From assembly GCA_963169765.1 (NCBI GenBank), contig CAUJEN010000062.1:98400-162399 (forward strand): DNA of 64,000 nt, in the 5' to 3' direction. The notes beneath the pieces are model-generated. The model ran no database searches and was not told the DNA's origin. It saw nothing but the letters and a program-made list of their open reading frames with translations. The stretch is from QWHO01 sp021404945 (GTDB taxonomy: Bacteria; Vulcanimicrobiota; Xenobia; Xenobiales; QWHO01). The stretch's first letter is position 1, and each line of letters begins with the position of its first letter. Shown here piece after piece: positions 35,895 to 44,195 of this stretch. The translations under genes were made by a program, and so were the position numbers.

Positions 35895-36149
35895 ATGGAA
35901 ACGACGGCAGACCGGCTCCGAAAGCTCATCCAGAAAGCGCCCGAGCTGTCCGACGCCGAGAAGCTTCGCCAGGCAATCGAAATGGTGGACGCGGGCATCG
36001 AGATGATGCGCCTCAACCTGCGTCGCCAGTTCCCGGACGACCCCCAGGCCAGCATCGAGGAGCGCTTGCTCGCCTGGCTTCGCGAACGTCCCGGCGCTCC
36101 TCAAGGGGACGGAGTCGGAGTGCCTTCCTCACGACGCTTTGACGCTTGA
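35895..36149 (+). CDS. Small helical protein, possible antitoxin partner
   Basis: An 84-residue acidic, helical protein (METTADRLRKLIQKAPELSD, KLRQAIEMVDAGIEMMRLNL). ATG 35895 is chosen; GTG 35886 is in frame. It overlaps the nucleotidyltransferase gene by 11 bp, so the two form a pair. Not recognised as a known antitoxin family. The pairing with an AbiEii-like protein suggests it could be the cognate regulator, but this is inference from position. Confidence 0.6.
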   Translation: METTADRLRKLIQKAPELSDAEKLRQAIEMVDAGIEMMRLNLRRQFPDDPQASIEERLLAWLRERPGAPQGDGVGVPSSRRFDA

Positions 36150-36732
36150 AGGGTTCCCAGCGCTCCTCGCCAGGGTCAAACGAGACCTGGACGAATCTCA
36201 GGCTCGTTGGGCCCTGGTCGGTGGCCTGGCAGTTGGCGCTCGCACTCAGCCCAGATTTACACGGGATCTTGATATCGCTGTCGCTGTGAGCAGCGACCGG
36301 GAAGCTGAGGATCTCATTCGCCAGCTTCTGGCCGAGGGTTACCAGATCGAAGCGCTTCTGGAGCAGATCACCCTCGGTCGCCTGGCAACGGTTCGACTGC
36401 GACCACCTGACGGTCGAGAAATCGTGGACCTGCTGTTCTGTTCCTCAGGGATCGAGCCGGAGATCGTGGACAGCTCGGAGGAGTTGGCGGTCTTCCCTTC
36501 TCTGGCAGTTCCGGTCGCTTGCCGGGGTGACCTGATCGCCATGAAAACTTTGGCGCGAGACGATGCATCCAGGCCGCAAGACCGGGTCGATATTCAGGCT
36601 CTTTTAAAGTCAGCCGGACCCGAGGACCTGGAACGGGCCAGGAGAGCGCTGCAATGGATGGACGACCGGGGATCATCTCGCGGGCGCGATCTCCAGGGCC
36701 TGCTCCTGAAGAGCCTGGAGGAATTTCCCTGA
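36139..36732 (+). CDS. AbiEii-like nucleotidyltransferase
   Basis: A 197-residue protein of the nucleotidyltransferase superfamily. The core is ALVGGLAVGARTQPRFTRDL with Gly28-Gly29 and catalytic Asp43-x-Asp45, and a third acidic residue Asp97 in REIVDLLF. RPQDRVDIQALL near residue 155 is the usual late block, where Lys/Asp residues sit (AMKTLARDD before it). Such proteins act as toxins of type IV/NTase toxin-antitoxin pairs or as tRNA/nucleotide-modifying enzymes. The start is TTG at 36139, inside the end of the small upstream gene. Confidence 0.78.
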   Translation: MTLEGFPALLARVKRDLDESQARWALVGGLAVGARTQPRFTRDLDIAVAVSSDREAEDLIRQLLAEGYQIEALLEQITLGRLATVRLRPPDGREIVDLLFCSSGIEPEIVDSSEELAVFPSLAVPVACRGDLIAMKTLARDDASRPQDRVDIQALLKSAGPEDLERARRALQWMDDRGSSRGRDLQGLLLKSLEEFP

Positions 36733-36882
36733 GCAGAGCCTGAGCTCAACAGATTTTCTGGCATGCTGATGGCCTGCACAGTGTCCCGTGGTGGCGGACC
36801 TGTGCTTCGACACCACAACCGGTGCCAGACCCGGTTTCGAACGGCGGCCAGGAAGAACCCTCACCCCGGTGAAGCCGCTCCA

Positions 36883-37341
36883 ATGAGTCCCACTTACCGA
36901 CTCGAGCGCATCCAGCGGCTGCCCCTGCCGCTCGAGAAGGTCTTTGCGTTCTTTTCCGACGCCTTCAATTTGGAGGCCATCACTCCGCCCTTCCTGCGCT
37001 TTCGCATCCTGACCCCGCGTGGCTTCGAGGTGCAGGCGGGCACGCGCATTCAATACCGGCTGAGCCTGTTCGGCATCCCCTTCACCTGGCACACCCTGAT
37101 CGAGGAGTTCGTCCCAAACCGCCGCTTCGTCGACCGCCAGGAGCGAGGTCCCTACGCCCTCTGGCACCACACCCACGAATTTCTTGCCGACGGCAATGAG
37201 ACGGTGATGCTGGATACCGTGCTCTATCGCATGCCGCTCGGCCTGGCAGGGGTTCTGGCCCACGAGCTGGTGGTGCGCTTCATCCTGGCGCACATCTTCG
37301 AGTACCGGCGCCGCCGCGTGGAGGAGCTGCTTGTCGGATAA
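36883..37341 (+). CDS. SRPBCC/START-like ligand-binding protein
   Basis: A 152-residue protein starting at ATG 36883 (MSPTYRLERIQRLPLPLEKV). FAFFSDAFNLEAITPPFLRF and LSLFGIPFTWHTLIEEFVPN are standard for the SRPBCC (Bet v1-like) family of ligand-binding proteins often labelled cell-division inhibitor SulA-like or polyketide cyclase. No catalytic residue can be assigned. It overlaps the PEP carboxylase gene by 11 bp. The 150 bp before it (36733-36882) hold no gene. Confidence 0.82.
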   Translation: MSPTYRLERIQRLPLPLEKVFAFFSDAFNLEAITPPFLRFRILTPRGFEVQAGTRIQYRLSLFGIPFTWHTLIEEFVPNRRFVDRQERGPYALWHHTHEFLADGNETVMLDTVLYRMPLGLAGVLAHELVVRFILAHIFEYRRRRVEELLVG

Positions 37342-39958
37342 CCAGGCGCTGCGCAACGAGATCCGCTGGCTCGGCCAGCGGCTCGGCCAGGTGATCGCCC
37401 GGGTGGAGGGCGAGCGCATCCTGGCCCTGGAAGAGCGCGTGCGCCTGCTCTCCAAGGAACGCCGCAAGGGGGATGCCGCGGCCGAGTCCGAGCTCGAGCG
37501 GGTGGTGCACGAGCTGCCGCTCTCGGACACCTGGGCTCTGTGTCGCGCCTTCGCCCACTTTTTCGACCTGGCCAACATGTCCGAGGACCGCCACCGCGCT
37601 CGGGTGCTGCGTGAGCGCGAGCGCGAGATGGCCCCCGCTCCCCGGCGCGAGTCCATTCGCGCCGCCCTGGCCGCCCTCCGCGAGCAGGGCAAGAGCCCCC
37701 AGGAGGTGCAGCGCCTGCTCGACGACCTGGACATCGAGCCGGTCTTCACCGCCCATCCCACTGAGGCCAGGCGGCGCACCATCCGGCGCAAGCTCGGACG
37801 CATGCGCGAGCGGCTCAAGCAGCTCGACAGCACCGATCTGCTCGATTCCGAGCGCCAGCGCCTGGAGGCAGGCTTGCTCAGCGAGCTGGTCAGCCTGTGG
37901 CAGTCTGATCCCATCCAGGAGCGCCCCCCCTCGGTGCTCGAGGAGGTCGAGCGCGGGCTCTACTTCCAGCAGACGCTCTGGACGGTGGTGCCCCAGCTGC
38001 TGCACGACCTGCGCTCGGCCCTGGCCGAGTACTATCCGGGCCACGCCTTCCGGCTGCACACGATCCTCCACTTCGGCTCCTGGATCGGGGGCGACCGGGA
38101 CGGCAATCCCAACGTCACCTGGGAGGTGACCCGCGAGACCCTCCAGCGCCTGCGCCGCGAGGCGCTGCTCGGCCACCTGCGCCGGGTGCGCGACCTGGCG
38201 CCCTACCTGAGCCACTCCGACTACCGCGTGCGGATCGCTCCCGCCCTCTCGCAAGAGCTGGAGAAGGCTCGCGCCCTCTGGCCCGAGATGCTGGCCCCCT
38301 ACTCGCATCACGAGCCTTATCGGCTCTGGCTGCGGGTGGTCGAGCTCAAGCTCGAGCTTGCTCTGGACCAGAAGGAGGGCGGCTATGCCGAGGCCAGCGA
38401 GCTGGAGCGCGATCTGGGTCTGATCCTGGAGTCGCTGGCGGGCCACAGTCCGGCCGGAATTCCCATCGAGCACGCCGAGCTGACCACCTGGCTCGACCAG
38501 GTGCGGGTGTTTGGCTTCCACCTCAGCCGCCTGGACATCCGCCAGGAGTCGGGGCGCTACAGCGAGGTGCTCTCAGAGCTCATGCCCGGCTACGAGCAGG
38601 CCGACGAGGCGGGCCGTATCCAGCTTCTGCTGGCGTCTTTGGACCAGCCTCTGGAAGCCCCCGCGAACGCCTCCCCCATGACCGTGGAGACGCTGGCCCT
38701 CTTCCGGGGTCTGGCCCGGGTCTCGCCGGCTTCACTGGGGGGGCATGTGATCAGCATGACCCACCACCCCTCCGACCTTCTGGCGGCCGTCTTCCTGGAG
38801 CGCTGGGCGGGCATCGCGCTGCCTACCATCCCGCTCTTTGAGACTATCGACGACCTGCACCGGGCCACCGAGATCCTCGAGCAAGCTCTGGCCATCCCGG
38901 CTTACGCCACTCACCAGAAGGAGCGCCGCCAGATCGTGATGGTGGGCTACTCCGACTCGGTCAAGGACGGCGGCTACCTGGCCGCTGCCTGGGCCCTCTA
39001 CCAGGCCCAGCTGCGGCTGGGCGAGGCGGCCGAGCGCCTGGGGGTGGAGCTGACTTTGTTCCACGGCCGGGGCGGCGCGCTGGGGCGTGGAGGCGGGCCG
39101 GCCGCCCGCAGCATCCTGACCATGCCACCCGGCATCGCTCGCGGGGGCCTGCGCCTGACCGAGCAGGGCGAGGTGCTGTCGGAGCGCTACGACGATCCCC
39201 CCATCGCCTATCGACACCTCGAGCAGGTCATGTGGGGCATGATCTCGGTGATGGCTCGCCCCGCCGACCCGCCGCGCCCGGAGTGGCTGGAGCTGATCGA
39301 GGCCATGTCCGAGCGCTCGATGCATGCTTACCGCGAGCTGGTTGAGCACCCCCTGTTCCTGGACTACTTCTCCCACGCCACGCCCATCAACGAGATCGAG
39401 AACCTGAAGCTGGGCTCGCGCCCCTCGCGTCGGCGCGGACGCCGCACTCTGAGCGACCTGCGGGCCATCCCCTGGGTCTTCTCCTGGACCCAGGCGCGCG
39501 TGCTGCTACCCGCCTGGTACGGCGTGGGCACGGCTCTGGGCCTGCCCGAGGATCGGCCCCGCCTGCGCGAGATGTATGCTGAGTGGCCCTTCTTCCGGGC
39601 CACCATGGACAACTGCGTGCTGGCCCTGGCCAAGTCCGACCTGGGCATCGCCCGCCTCTACGCGGGCCTGGCCGAGAGCGAGGTGCGCGAGGCCATCTGG
39701 GGACGGCTCAAGCGCGAGCACGAAGCCACCCGGGCCGCCGTGCTGGCCGTCACCCAGACCGGCGAGCTGCTCGATGACCTGCCCTGGCTGCAGCGCTCCA
39801 TCCGCATCCGCAACCCCTACGTGGATCCGCTCAACTTCGTTCAGGTGGAGCTGTTCCGTCGCCTCGAGCAGGCCCCCCCGGAGCAGCACGAGGAGCTGCA
39901 TGCGTTGCTGCGCCTGACCATCCAGGGCGTGGCTTCGGGGTTGCGCACGACCGGATAA
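37331..39958 (+). CDS. ppc: Phosphoenolpyruvate carboxylase
   Basis: An 875-residue enzyme that adds bicarbonate to PEP to give oxaloacetate, feeding the TCA cycle. The catalytic His142 is in VFTAHPTEARRRT. SWIGGDRDGNPNVT and the lysine region VMVGYSDSVKDGGYLAAAW follow, then FHGRGGALGRGGGPA, all hallmarks of bacterial-type PEPC. The C-terminus ends RLTIQGVASGLRTTG, close to the usual NGIAAGMRNTG. The start is TTG at 37331 inside the SRPBCC gene. Complete by length (usually 870-960). Confidence 0.96.
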   Translation: MSDNQALRNEIRWLGQRLGQVIARVEGERILALEERVRLLSKERRKGDAAAESELERVVHELPLSDTWALCRAFAHFFDLANMSEDRHRARVLREREREMAPAPRRESIRAALAALREQGKSPQEVQRLLDDLDIEPVFTAHPTEARRRTIRRKLGRMRERLKQLDSTDLLDSERQRLEAGLLSELVSLWQSDPIQERPPSVLEEVERGLYFQQTLWTVVPQLLHDLRSALAEYYPGHAFRLHTILHFGSWIGGDRDGNPNVTWEVTRETLQRLRREALLGHLRRVRDLAPYLSHSDYRVRIAPALSQELEKARALWPEMLAPYSHHEPYRLWLRVVELKLELALDQKEGGYAEASELERDLGLILESLAGHSPAGIPIEHAELTTWLDQVRVFGFHLSRLDIRQESGRYSEVLSELMPGYEQADEAGRIQLLLASLDQPLEAPANASPMTVETLALFRGLARVSPASLGGHVISMTHHPSDLLAAVFLERWAGIALPTIPLFETIDDLHRATEILEQALAIPAYATHQKERRQIVMVGYSDSVKDGGYLAAAWALYQAQLRLGEAAERLGVELTLFHGRGGALGRGGGPAARSILTMPPGIARGGLRLTEQGEVLSERYDDPPIAYRHLEQVMWGMISVMARPADPPRPEWLELIEAMSERSMHAYRELVEHPLFLDYFSHATPINEIENLKLGSRPSRRRGRRTLSDLRAIPWVFSWTQARVLLPAWYGVGTALGLPEDRPRLREMYAEWPFFRATMDNCVLALAKSDLGIARLYAGLAESEVREAIWGRLKREHEATRAAVLAVTQTGELLDDLPWLQRSIRIRNPYVDPLNFVQVELFRRLEQAPPEQHEELHALLRLTIQGVASGLRTTG

Positions 39959-39965
39959 CCCGGTC

Positions 39966-40406
39966 CTACCGACTTTGATGGAGCTGGTCGAGCTTGTGCT
40001 CGAGGCGGTGCAGCAGGCGGTCGTGGTGGACCAGGTGCTCCATGATCACTTCGATCTCGCGCTCGGCGCGCAGGTCCACGCGCAGGTCGCTGGCCTGGGT
40101 CAGGCGGTCGCGCTCGGCCAGGCGATTCTGGCTCATCAGCACGATGGGTCCTGTATAGGCAGCCTGGAAGCTGAGAAACAGGTTCAGCAGGATGAACGGA
40201 TACGGGTCCCACCCCCGGGCCCAGGCCAGGTTCACCGTCACCCACAGCGCGATCATGATCGACTGCAACAGGATGAACTTCCAACTGCCCACGGTGGCGG
40301 AAAGGCTGTCGGCCAGCTTCTGAGGACGGGTCAGCTCCTCTTCGGGCAAGTCGGGCTCGGGCTCGGGTGCCTGCTCAAGGTAGGTATGGGAAGGTCCCAG
40401 CTCCAT
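39966..40406 (-). CDS. DUF1003 membrane protein
   Basis: A 146-residue protein starting at ATG 40406 (MELGPSHTYLEQ). Signature residues of DUF1003 are present: LADSLSATVGSWKFILLQ, then WDPYPFILLNLFLSFQAAY with two membrane segments, then GPIVLMSQNRLAERDRL and a basic/acidic coiled-coil tail. Function unknown. Divergent from the CBS-domain gene, and convergent to PEPC with an 8-bp gap. Confidence 0.85.
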   Translation of the reverse strand: MELGPSHTYLEQAPEPEPDLPEEELTRPQKLADSLSATVGSWKFILLQSIMIALWVTVNLAWARGWDPYPFILLNLFLSFQAAYTGPIVLMSQNRLAERDRLTQASDLRVDLRAEREIEVIMEHLVHHDRLLHRLEHKLDQLHQSR

Positions 40407-40512
40407 GCTCTGATGATGGCCGATGGCCGGGCTTCCGGCCCTGATCTGGATCATCGCCGCCCGTGATCTCAAGCTTTACTCTGAAGTCGACCCGGCAGCT
40501 CAGGAGGACGAG

Positions 40513-40986
40513 ATGGTACTGAAAGATATGATGGAAACCCGACTCATCACCGTTCCGGTCACCATGCACGTGGAGGAGGTCGCTCGCCTCTTGATCGACA
40601 AGGGCATCAGCGGCGCTCCCGTCGAGGAAGGCGGCAAGCTGGTGGGAGTGATCTCTTTGTCCGACCTGGTGGCTCACGCCCGCACGGGGGTGCTCACCAA
40701 GCACGAGCGCCCCAACTACTACCGTGACGTCTGGATGGAGGAAGAGGAGCTTGAGGGCTTCACCGTCGAGGAGGTGGGCTCCACTCAGGTGGGGGATATC
40801 ATGACCCCGGTGGTCTTCGATATGGACGAGAGCTCCCCCGTGGCCCAGGCCGCCGAGCTGATGATGACGGCTCGCATTCACCGGCTGATCGTGACCCGCA
40901 ATGGCAAAGCGGTGGGGATCGTGACCACCAGCGACTTCATGCGGCTCATTCCGCTGCTCGCGCCGCCCTCGGCCCTGCCGGCCTGA
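40513..40986 (+). CDS. CBS-domain pair protein
   Basis: A 157-residue protein with ATG 40513 and an AGGAGG site five bases before it; the open frame begins earlier but without a site. Two CBS motifs: residues 1-60 (MMETRLITVPVTMHVEEVAR, KGISGAPVEEGGKLVGVISL) and 95-150 (IMTPVVFDMDESSPVAQAAE, RIHRLIVTRNGKAVGIVTTS). CBS pairs bind adenosyl ligands and regulate; no partner domain is fused here. Confidence 0.9.
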   Translation: MVLKDMMETRLITVPVTMHVEEVARLLIDKGISGAPVEEGGKLVGVISLSDLVAHARTGVLTKHERPNYYRDVWMEEEELEGFTVEEVGSTQVGDIMTPVVFDMDESSPVAQAAELMMTARIHRLIVTRNGKAVGIVTTSDFMRLIPLLAPPSALPA

Positions 40987-41033
40987 AGCCCGTCGCGCCC
41001 AGATTCGGGCGGGCCCTCCCCCCCGTCCGAAAG

Positions 41034-41069
41034 GCAGTCCCCGCGCGGTTCGCCCGTCGCGGGGGCTGC
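41034..41069 (+). terminator. Hairpin between the CBS and Cys-rich genes
   Basis: A 12-bp stem with one G-U pair (GCAGTCCCCGCG / CGCGGGGGCTGC), loop 41046-41057, followed by a weak GTTCCTT run. Probably terminates the CBS transcript. Confidence 0.45.
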
Positions 41070-41122
41070 GTTCCTTGATCCGGGGAAAGGGTCTCTCTGC
41101 CTGCGACGAGAACTTGCGGGGT

Positions 41123-41425
41123 ATGAGAGGGCGGGCATGGCTGATTTTTGTCCTGGCGGTTTTCCTTTTGCACGCCCTGGACGCCGACTGCCTGCTGAGC
41201 GATTGCCACTGCGCGCCCAGCGGGGGGTGCTTGCTTCCGGTCACGGTCCAGGCCAGCCCCGGTCAGCCCTTCGGCGAGGTTGCCGCCCTGCCGCCCTGTA
41301 CCCTCACGCGGCTGCAGCCACCTCAGGTCGTCTCCCTGGTCGCCCGCCTCCAGGCGGGTCCAGAGCGGCCGCTCGAGCCTCCTGAAGGTCGTCTCTCTCC
41401 TCCACGCGCCCCTCCTGCCGCCTGA
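41123..41425 (+). CDS. Small exported Cys-rich protein next to the metal efflux operon
   Basis: A 100-residue protein from ATG 41123. A signal peptide (MRGRAWLIFVLAVFLLHALD) is followed by a cysteine-rich start of the mature part, CLLSDCHCAPSGGC, and a Pro-rich tail. Small proteins with this look are often encoded just upstream of CzcCBA/CusCBA-type pumps and may sense or carry metal. No known family. 71 bp separate it from czcC. Confidence 0.6.
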   Translation: MRGRAWLIFVLAVFLLHALDADCLLSDCHCAPSGGCLLPVTVQASPGQPFGEVAALPPCTLTRLQPPQVVSLVARLQAGPERPLEPPEGRLSPPRAPPAA

Positions 41426-41496
41426 CGCAGACCAATAGAGCTTCGGCGCCTTGACGCGCACGAAGCTCAAGAGTCGTCCGGAAGGAGCGCAGGCTG

Positions 41497-42732
41497 TTGC
41501 GTGTCTTGCTCTGCCTGGTCTTCCTGCTGGCTGGCTCGCTGGCGGCTCAAGAATCTTCGCTCAGCCTGAGCGAGGCCGTGCAAGCGGGGGTGGCCCGCCA
41601 CCCCGAGGTGCGCGCGCGCCAGCTGCGCGTGGAGGCCGCCCGAGCTTTCGCCGAGGGAACCGGCACCCAGCCCAATCCGGTCCTCACTTTGGCCGGCGTC
41701 CTGGGGGACGCCCAGGAGGAGACCAACAACTTTAGCCAGCGCCTGGAGATCTCCGGGCAGCCGCGGCTGCGTTCGGAGATCGCCCGGCTCGAGCTCGAGC
41801 GCGAGGAGCTGGGCCTGACCGCGCTGCAGCGTCGCCTGGCCCTGCGGGTGGCTCGGGCCTACTATGCCTTTTGGGCCGCCAGCCGGCGGCTGGAGGTCGC
41901 GCAGACGCGCCAACAGCTGGCCGCGCGGCTCGAGTTTGTGGCTCTGCGACGCTACGAAGTGGGCGAGGTGTCCCGTAACGAGCACCTGCGCGCTCAGCTC
42001 GAGAAAGCGCGAGCCGACGCCGAGCTGGCCGCGGTGCAGTCGGAGGAGCGCGGCAGCCGCCTGCAGCTGGCCTTGCTGCTGGGGCTGGCCCGGGATGTGC
42101 CGCTGGTTCTGCCGGCCGGGCTGGAGGCCCCCGAGGCGCTTCCAAGCGGAGAGCTGCTCGAGGTGGCCGAGTTGCTCGAACGAGCTCGCTCACGTCCCGA
42201 GGTGGCCGCCGCCGAGCGCAACCTCGAGCTGGGCCACAAGGAGGCCGAGCTGGCCACCAAGGAGATGGCCCCCTCGCTGGAGTTCATGGCCTATCGCTCC
42301 AAGCTTTACAGCTCCAATATCGAGCAGGGGATCATGCTGTCGCTCTCGCTGCCGCTTTTCGACTATGGCGAGGTGGGGGCCGAGGTGGACAGGCGCCGCG
42401 GCGAGGCGCAGGCGAGGGCGGTGGATCGCGAGAGCCTGCTGCTCGAGCTCGACCTTGAGGTGCAGGAAGCCTGGCAGCGCCAGCTCGAGTTCCTGGGGCG
42501 GCGCGACTCGCTGCGCGACCAGACCCTGCGCTACCGCGAGCTGTCCGAGCTCAGCCAGCGCGGCTACGATGCGGGCTTTCTCACGCTGGTGGAGACGCTG
42601 GACACCCAGCGCGCCTATCGCGAGGCCCTGCTGGAACGCATTCAATCGGAAGCCGAGGCTCAGGTCAGCCGGCTTGAGCTTCATCTGGTGTCGGGCGGTG
42701 TCTTCCCGCTGGTCAAGGAGGAGAAACCATGA
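41497..42732 (+). CDS. czcC: Outer-membrane efflux protein, CzcC/TolC-like
   Basis: A 411-residue protein with TTG start at 41497 and GGAAGGAG site. Signal peptide MRVLLCLVFLLAGSLAAQ, then two OEP repeats (residues 22-210 and 225-405) with the helix pattern of TolC: SEAVQAGVARHPEVRARQLR and LERARSRPEVAAAERNLELG. It forms the outer-membrane channel for the RND pump encoded downstream. The stop overlaps the next ATG (ATGA). Presence of this gene is the main sign of an outer membrane in this organism. Confidence 0.9.
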   Translation: MRVLLCLVFLLAGSLAAQESSLSLSEAVQAGVARHPEVRARQLRVEAARAFAEGTGTQPNPVLTLAGVLGDAQEETNNFSQRLEISGQPRLRSEIARLELEREELGLTALQRRLALRVARAYYAFWAASRRLEVAQTRQQLAARLEFVALRRYEVGEVSRNEHLRAQLEKARADAELAAVQSEERGSRLQLALLLGLARDVPLVLPAGLEAPEALPSGELLEVAELLERARSRPEVAAAERNLELGHKEAELATKEMAPSLEFMAYRSKLYSSNIEQGIMLSLSLPLFDYGEVGAEVDRRRGEAQARAVDRESLLLELDLEVQEAWQRQLEFLGRRDSLRDQTLRYRELSELSQRGYDAGFLTLVETLDTQRAYREALLERIQSEAEAQVSRLELHLVSGGVFPLVKEEKP

Positions 42733-44195
42733 AAGATTCTGACGCTCCTGTCGTCGCTGGAGTTCCCGCGTGGGTTCTGGCGGTGTTCATCCTGGTGGCG
42801 CTGGCACTGGGCTGGTGGGTCGGCTCGCGCCCTTCCGCTCCAGCTCAGAAGGGCCACGAAGAGCACGGAGAGCATGAAGAGCACGAGGAGCATCCCGAGG
42901 GCGAGGTGGAGCTCAGCGCCGAGCAGATCAGCCGGGCCGGCATCGTGCTCGAGACGGTCCGGTTGGGCCCGGCGCAGGCTTCCTTTCAAGCCACCGGCAG
43001 CCTGGCCGCCGACCCCGACCGCGAGGTGCACGTGACCGCCCAGGTGGCCGGAAGGGTGCTGGAGGTGCTGGTCACCGAAGGCCAGCAGGTGAAGGCCGGC
43101 CAGGGCCTGGTCGTGCTGGACAGCCCCGAGCTTGCCCGGGCCCGGGCCGACTACCAGCGGGCCCTGGTGGAGACCGCCCTGGCCGAGCGCGAGCTGGGTC
43201 GTCGGACCAGCCTGGCCCTGGTGGGGGACGAGACCCGCCGCCAGATGGAAGAGGCGCGGGTGGACGTCACCCGGGCCGAGTCGGCCCTGGCCTCGGCCCG
43301 AGCCCGCGAGGAGGTGGCTTCGCGGCGTCTGGTGCGGGTGGAGGAGCTGCTCGAGGACGGCATCGCCTCGGCCCAGCAGCACGAAGAGGCCCGCGGAGCC
43401 CTGCGCGAGGCCCAGGCGGACGTGCGCCAGTATCAAAGCGAGCTGGCGGCAGCTCGTTCTCACCTCGAGCGCGAAGAAACCATTCAAAAGCAGGGTCTGG
43501 TCGCCAACCGGGAGGTTGGCGAAGCTCAAGCCGCGGCCGCTCGGGCCCGGGCCGACGTGCGCCATGCTCGTGATGTGGTGGTGGCGATGGGAGCGGTTGC
43601 CGAGGCTCAGGGGGCCTCCACTACCCTGACCGCGCCCATCGACGGCATCGTGACCGCCCGCACAGTGACCCGCGGCGAGACCGTGGACCAGGGAGCCGCC
43701 CTGCTCACCCTGCTCGACCCCAGCCGCCTGTGGCTCTGGATCGCGGTGCCCGAGAGCCAGGCCGAAGCCTTGCGAGAGGCTCGCTCGGTCGAGCTGAAGG
43801 TCGAGAAGAAGAGCTACCGCGGCCGGATCACCTACGTGGACCCCCAGCTCGACCCCCAGACCCGCAGCCTGCGGGCCCGGGTCGAGCTGGAGAACGCAGG
43901 AGGGCGGCTGCGCCCCAATATGTTTGCCCAGGTGAGCCTGCTCGGGCCCGGGCAGGGACAGGCCATCACGGTACCGGCTGGCGCCCTGCAGACGGTGGAG
44001 GGCCAGGAGGTGGTCTACGTGGCCGAGGAGCCGGGCCACTTCCGGCGCACTCCGGTCAAGCTCGGGTCGGCCAGCGAAGAGCGTGTCGTAATACTGGAAG
44101 GGCTCCAGCCGGGGGAGCGGGTGGTGACCGCAGGTGCCTTCTTTGTCAAGTCGGAGGACCAGCGCGGCGCTCTGGGGGAGGGACACTCGCATTGA
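42729..44195 (+). CDS. czcB: RND periplasmic adaptor, CzcB-like, with His-rich segment
   Basis: A 488-residue membrane-fusion protein. N-terminal anchor AWVLAVFILVALALGWWVGS, then a histidine/glutamate-rich stretch (GHEEHGEHEEHEEHPEGE, about residues 42-59) for metal binding. The lipoyl half-motifs are VHVTAQVAGRVLEVLVTEGQ and STTLTAPIDGIVTARTVTRG, with a long helical hairpin between (residues 130-300). The C-terminus is again His-containing (EGHSH). It links CzcA to CzcC. The next gene starts as TTGA overlapping its stop. Confidence 0.92.
   Translation: MKDSDAPVVAGVPAWVLAVFILVALALGWWVGSRPSAPAQKGHEEHGEHEEHEEHPEGEVELSAEQISRAGIVLETVRLGPAQASFQATGSLAADPDREVHVTAQVAGRVLEVLVTEGQQVKAGQGLVVLDSPELARARADYQRALVETALAERELGRRTSLALVGDETRRQMEEARVDVTRAESALASARAREEVASRRLVRVEELLEDGIASAQQHEEARGALREAQADVRQYQSELAAARSHLEREETIQKQGLVANREVGEAQAAAARARADVRHARDVVVAMGAVAEAQGASTTLTAPIDGIVTARTVTRGETVDQGAALLTLLDPSRLWLWIAVPESQAEALREARSVELKVEKKSYRGRITYVDPQLDPQTRSLRARVELENAGGRLRPNMFAQVSLLGPGQGQAITVPAGALQTVEGQEVVYVAEEPGHFRRTPVKLGSASEERVVILEGLQPGERVVTAGAFFVKSEDQRGALGEGHSH

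Noticed and set aside
36810..36845. tRNA-like T-arm (GGTTTCGAAC)
   Set aside because: No acceptor, D or anticodon arm can be drawn around it, and the motif is off consensus.
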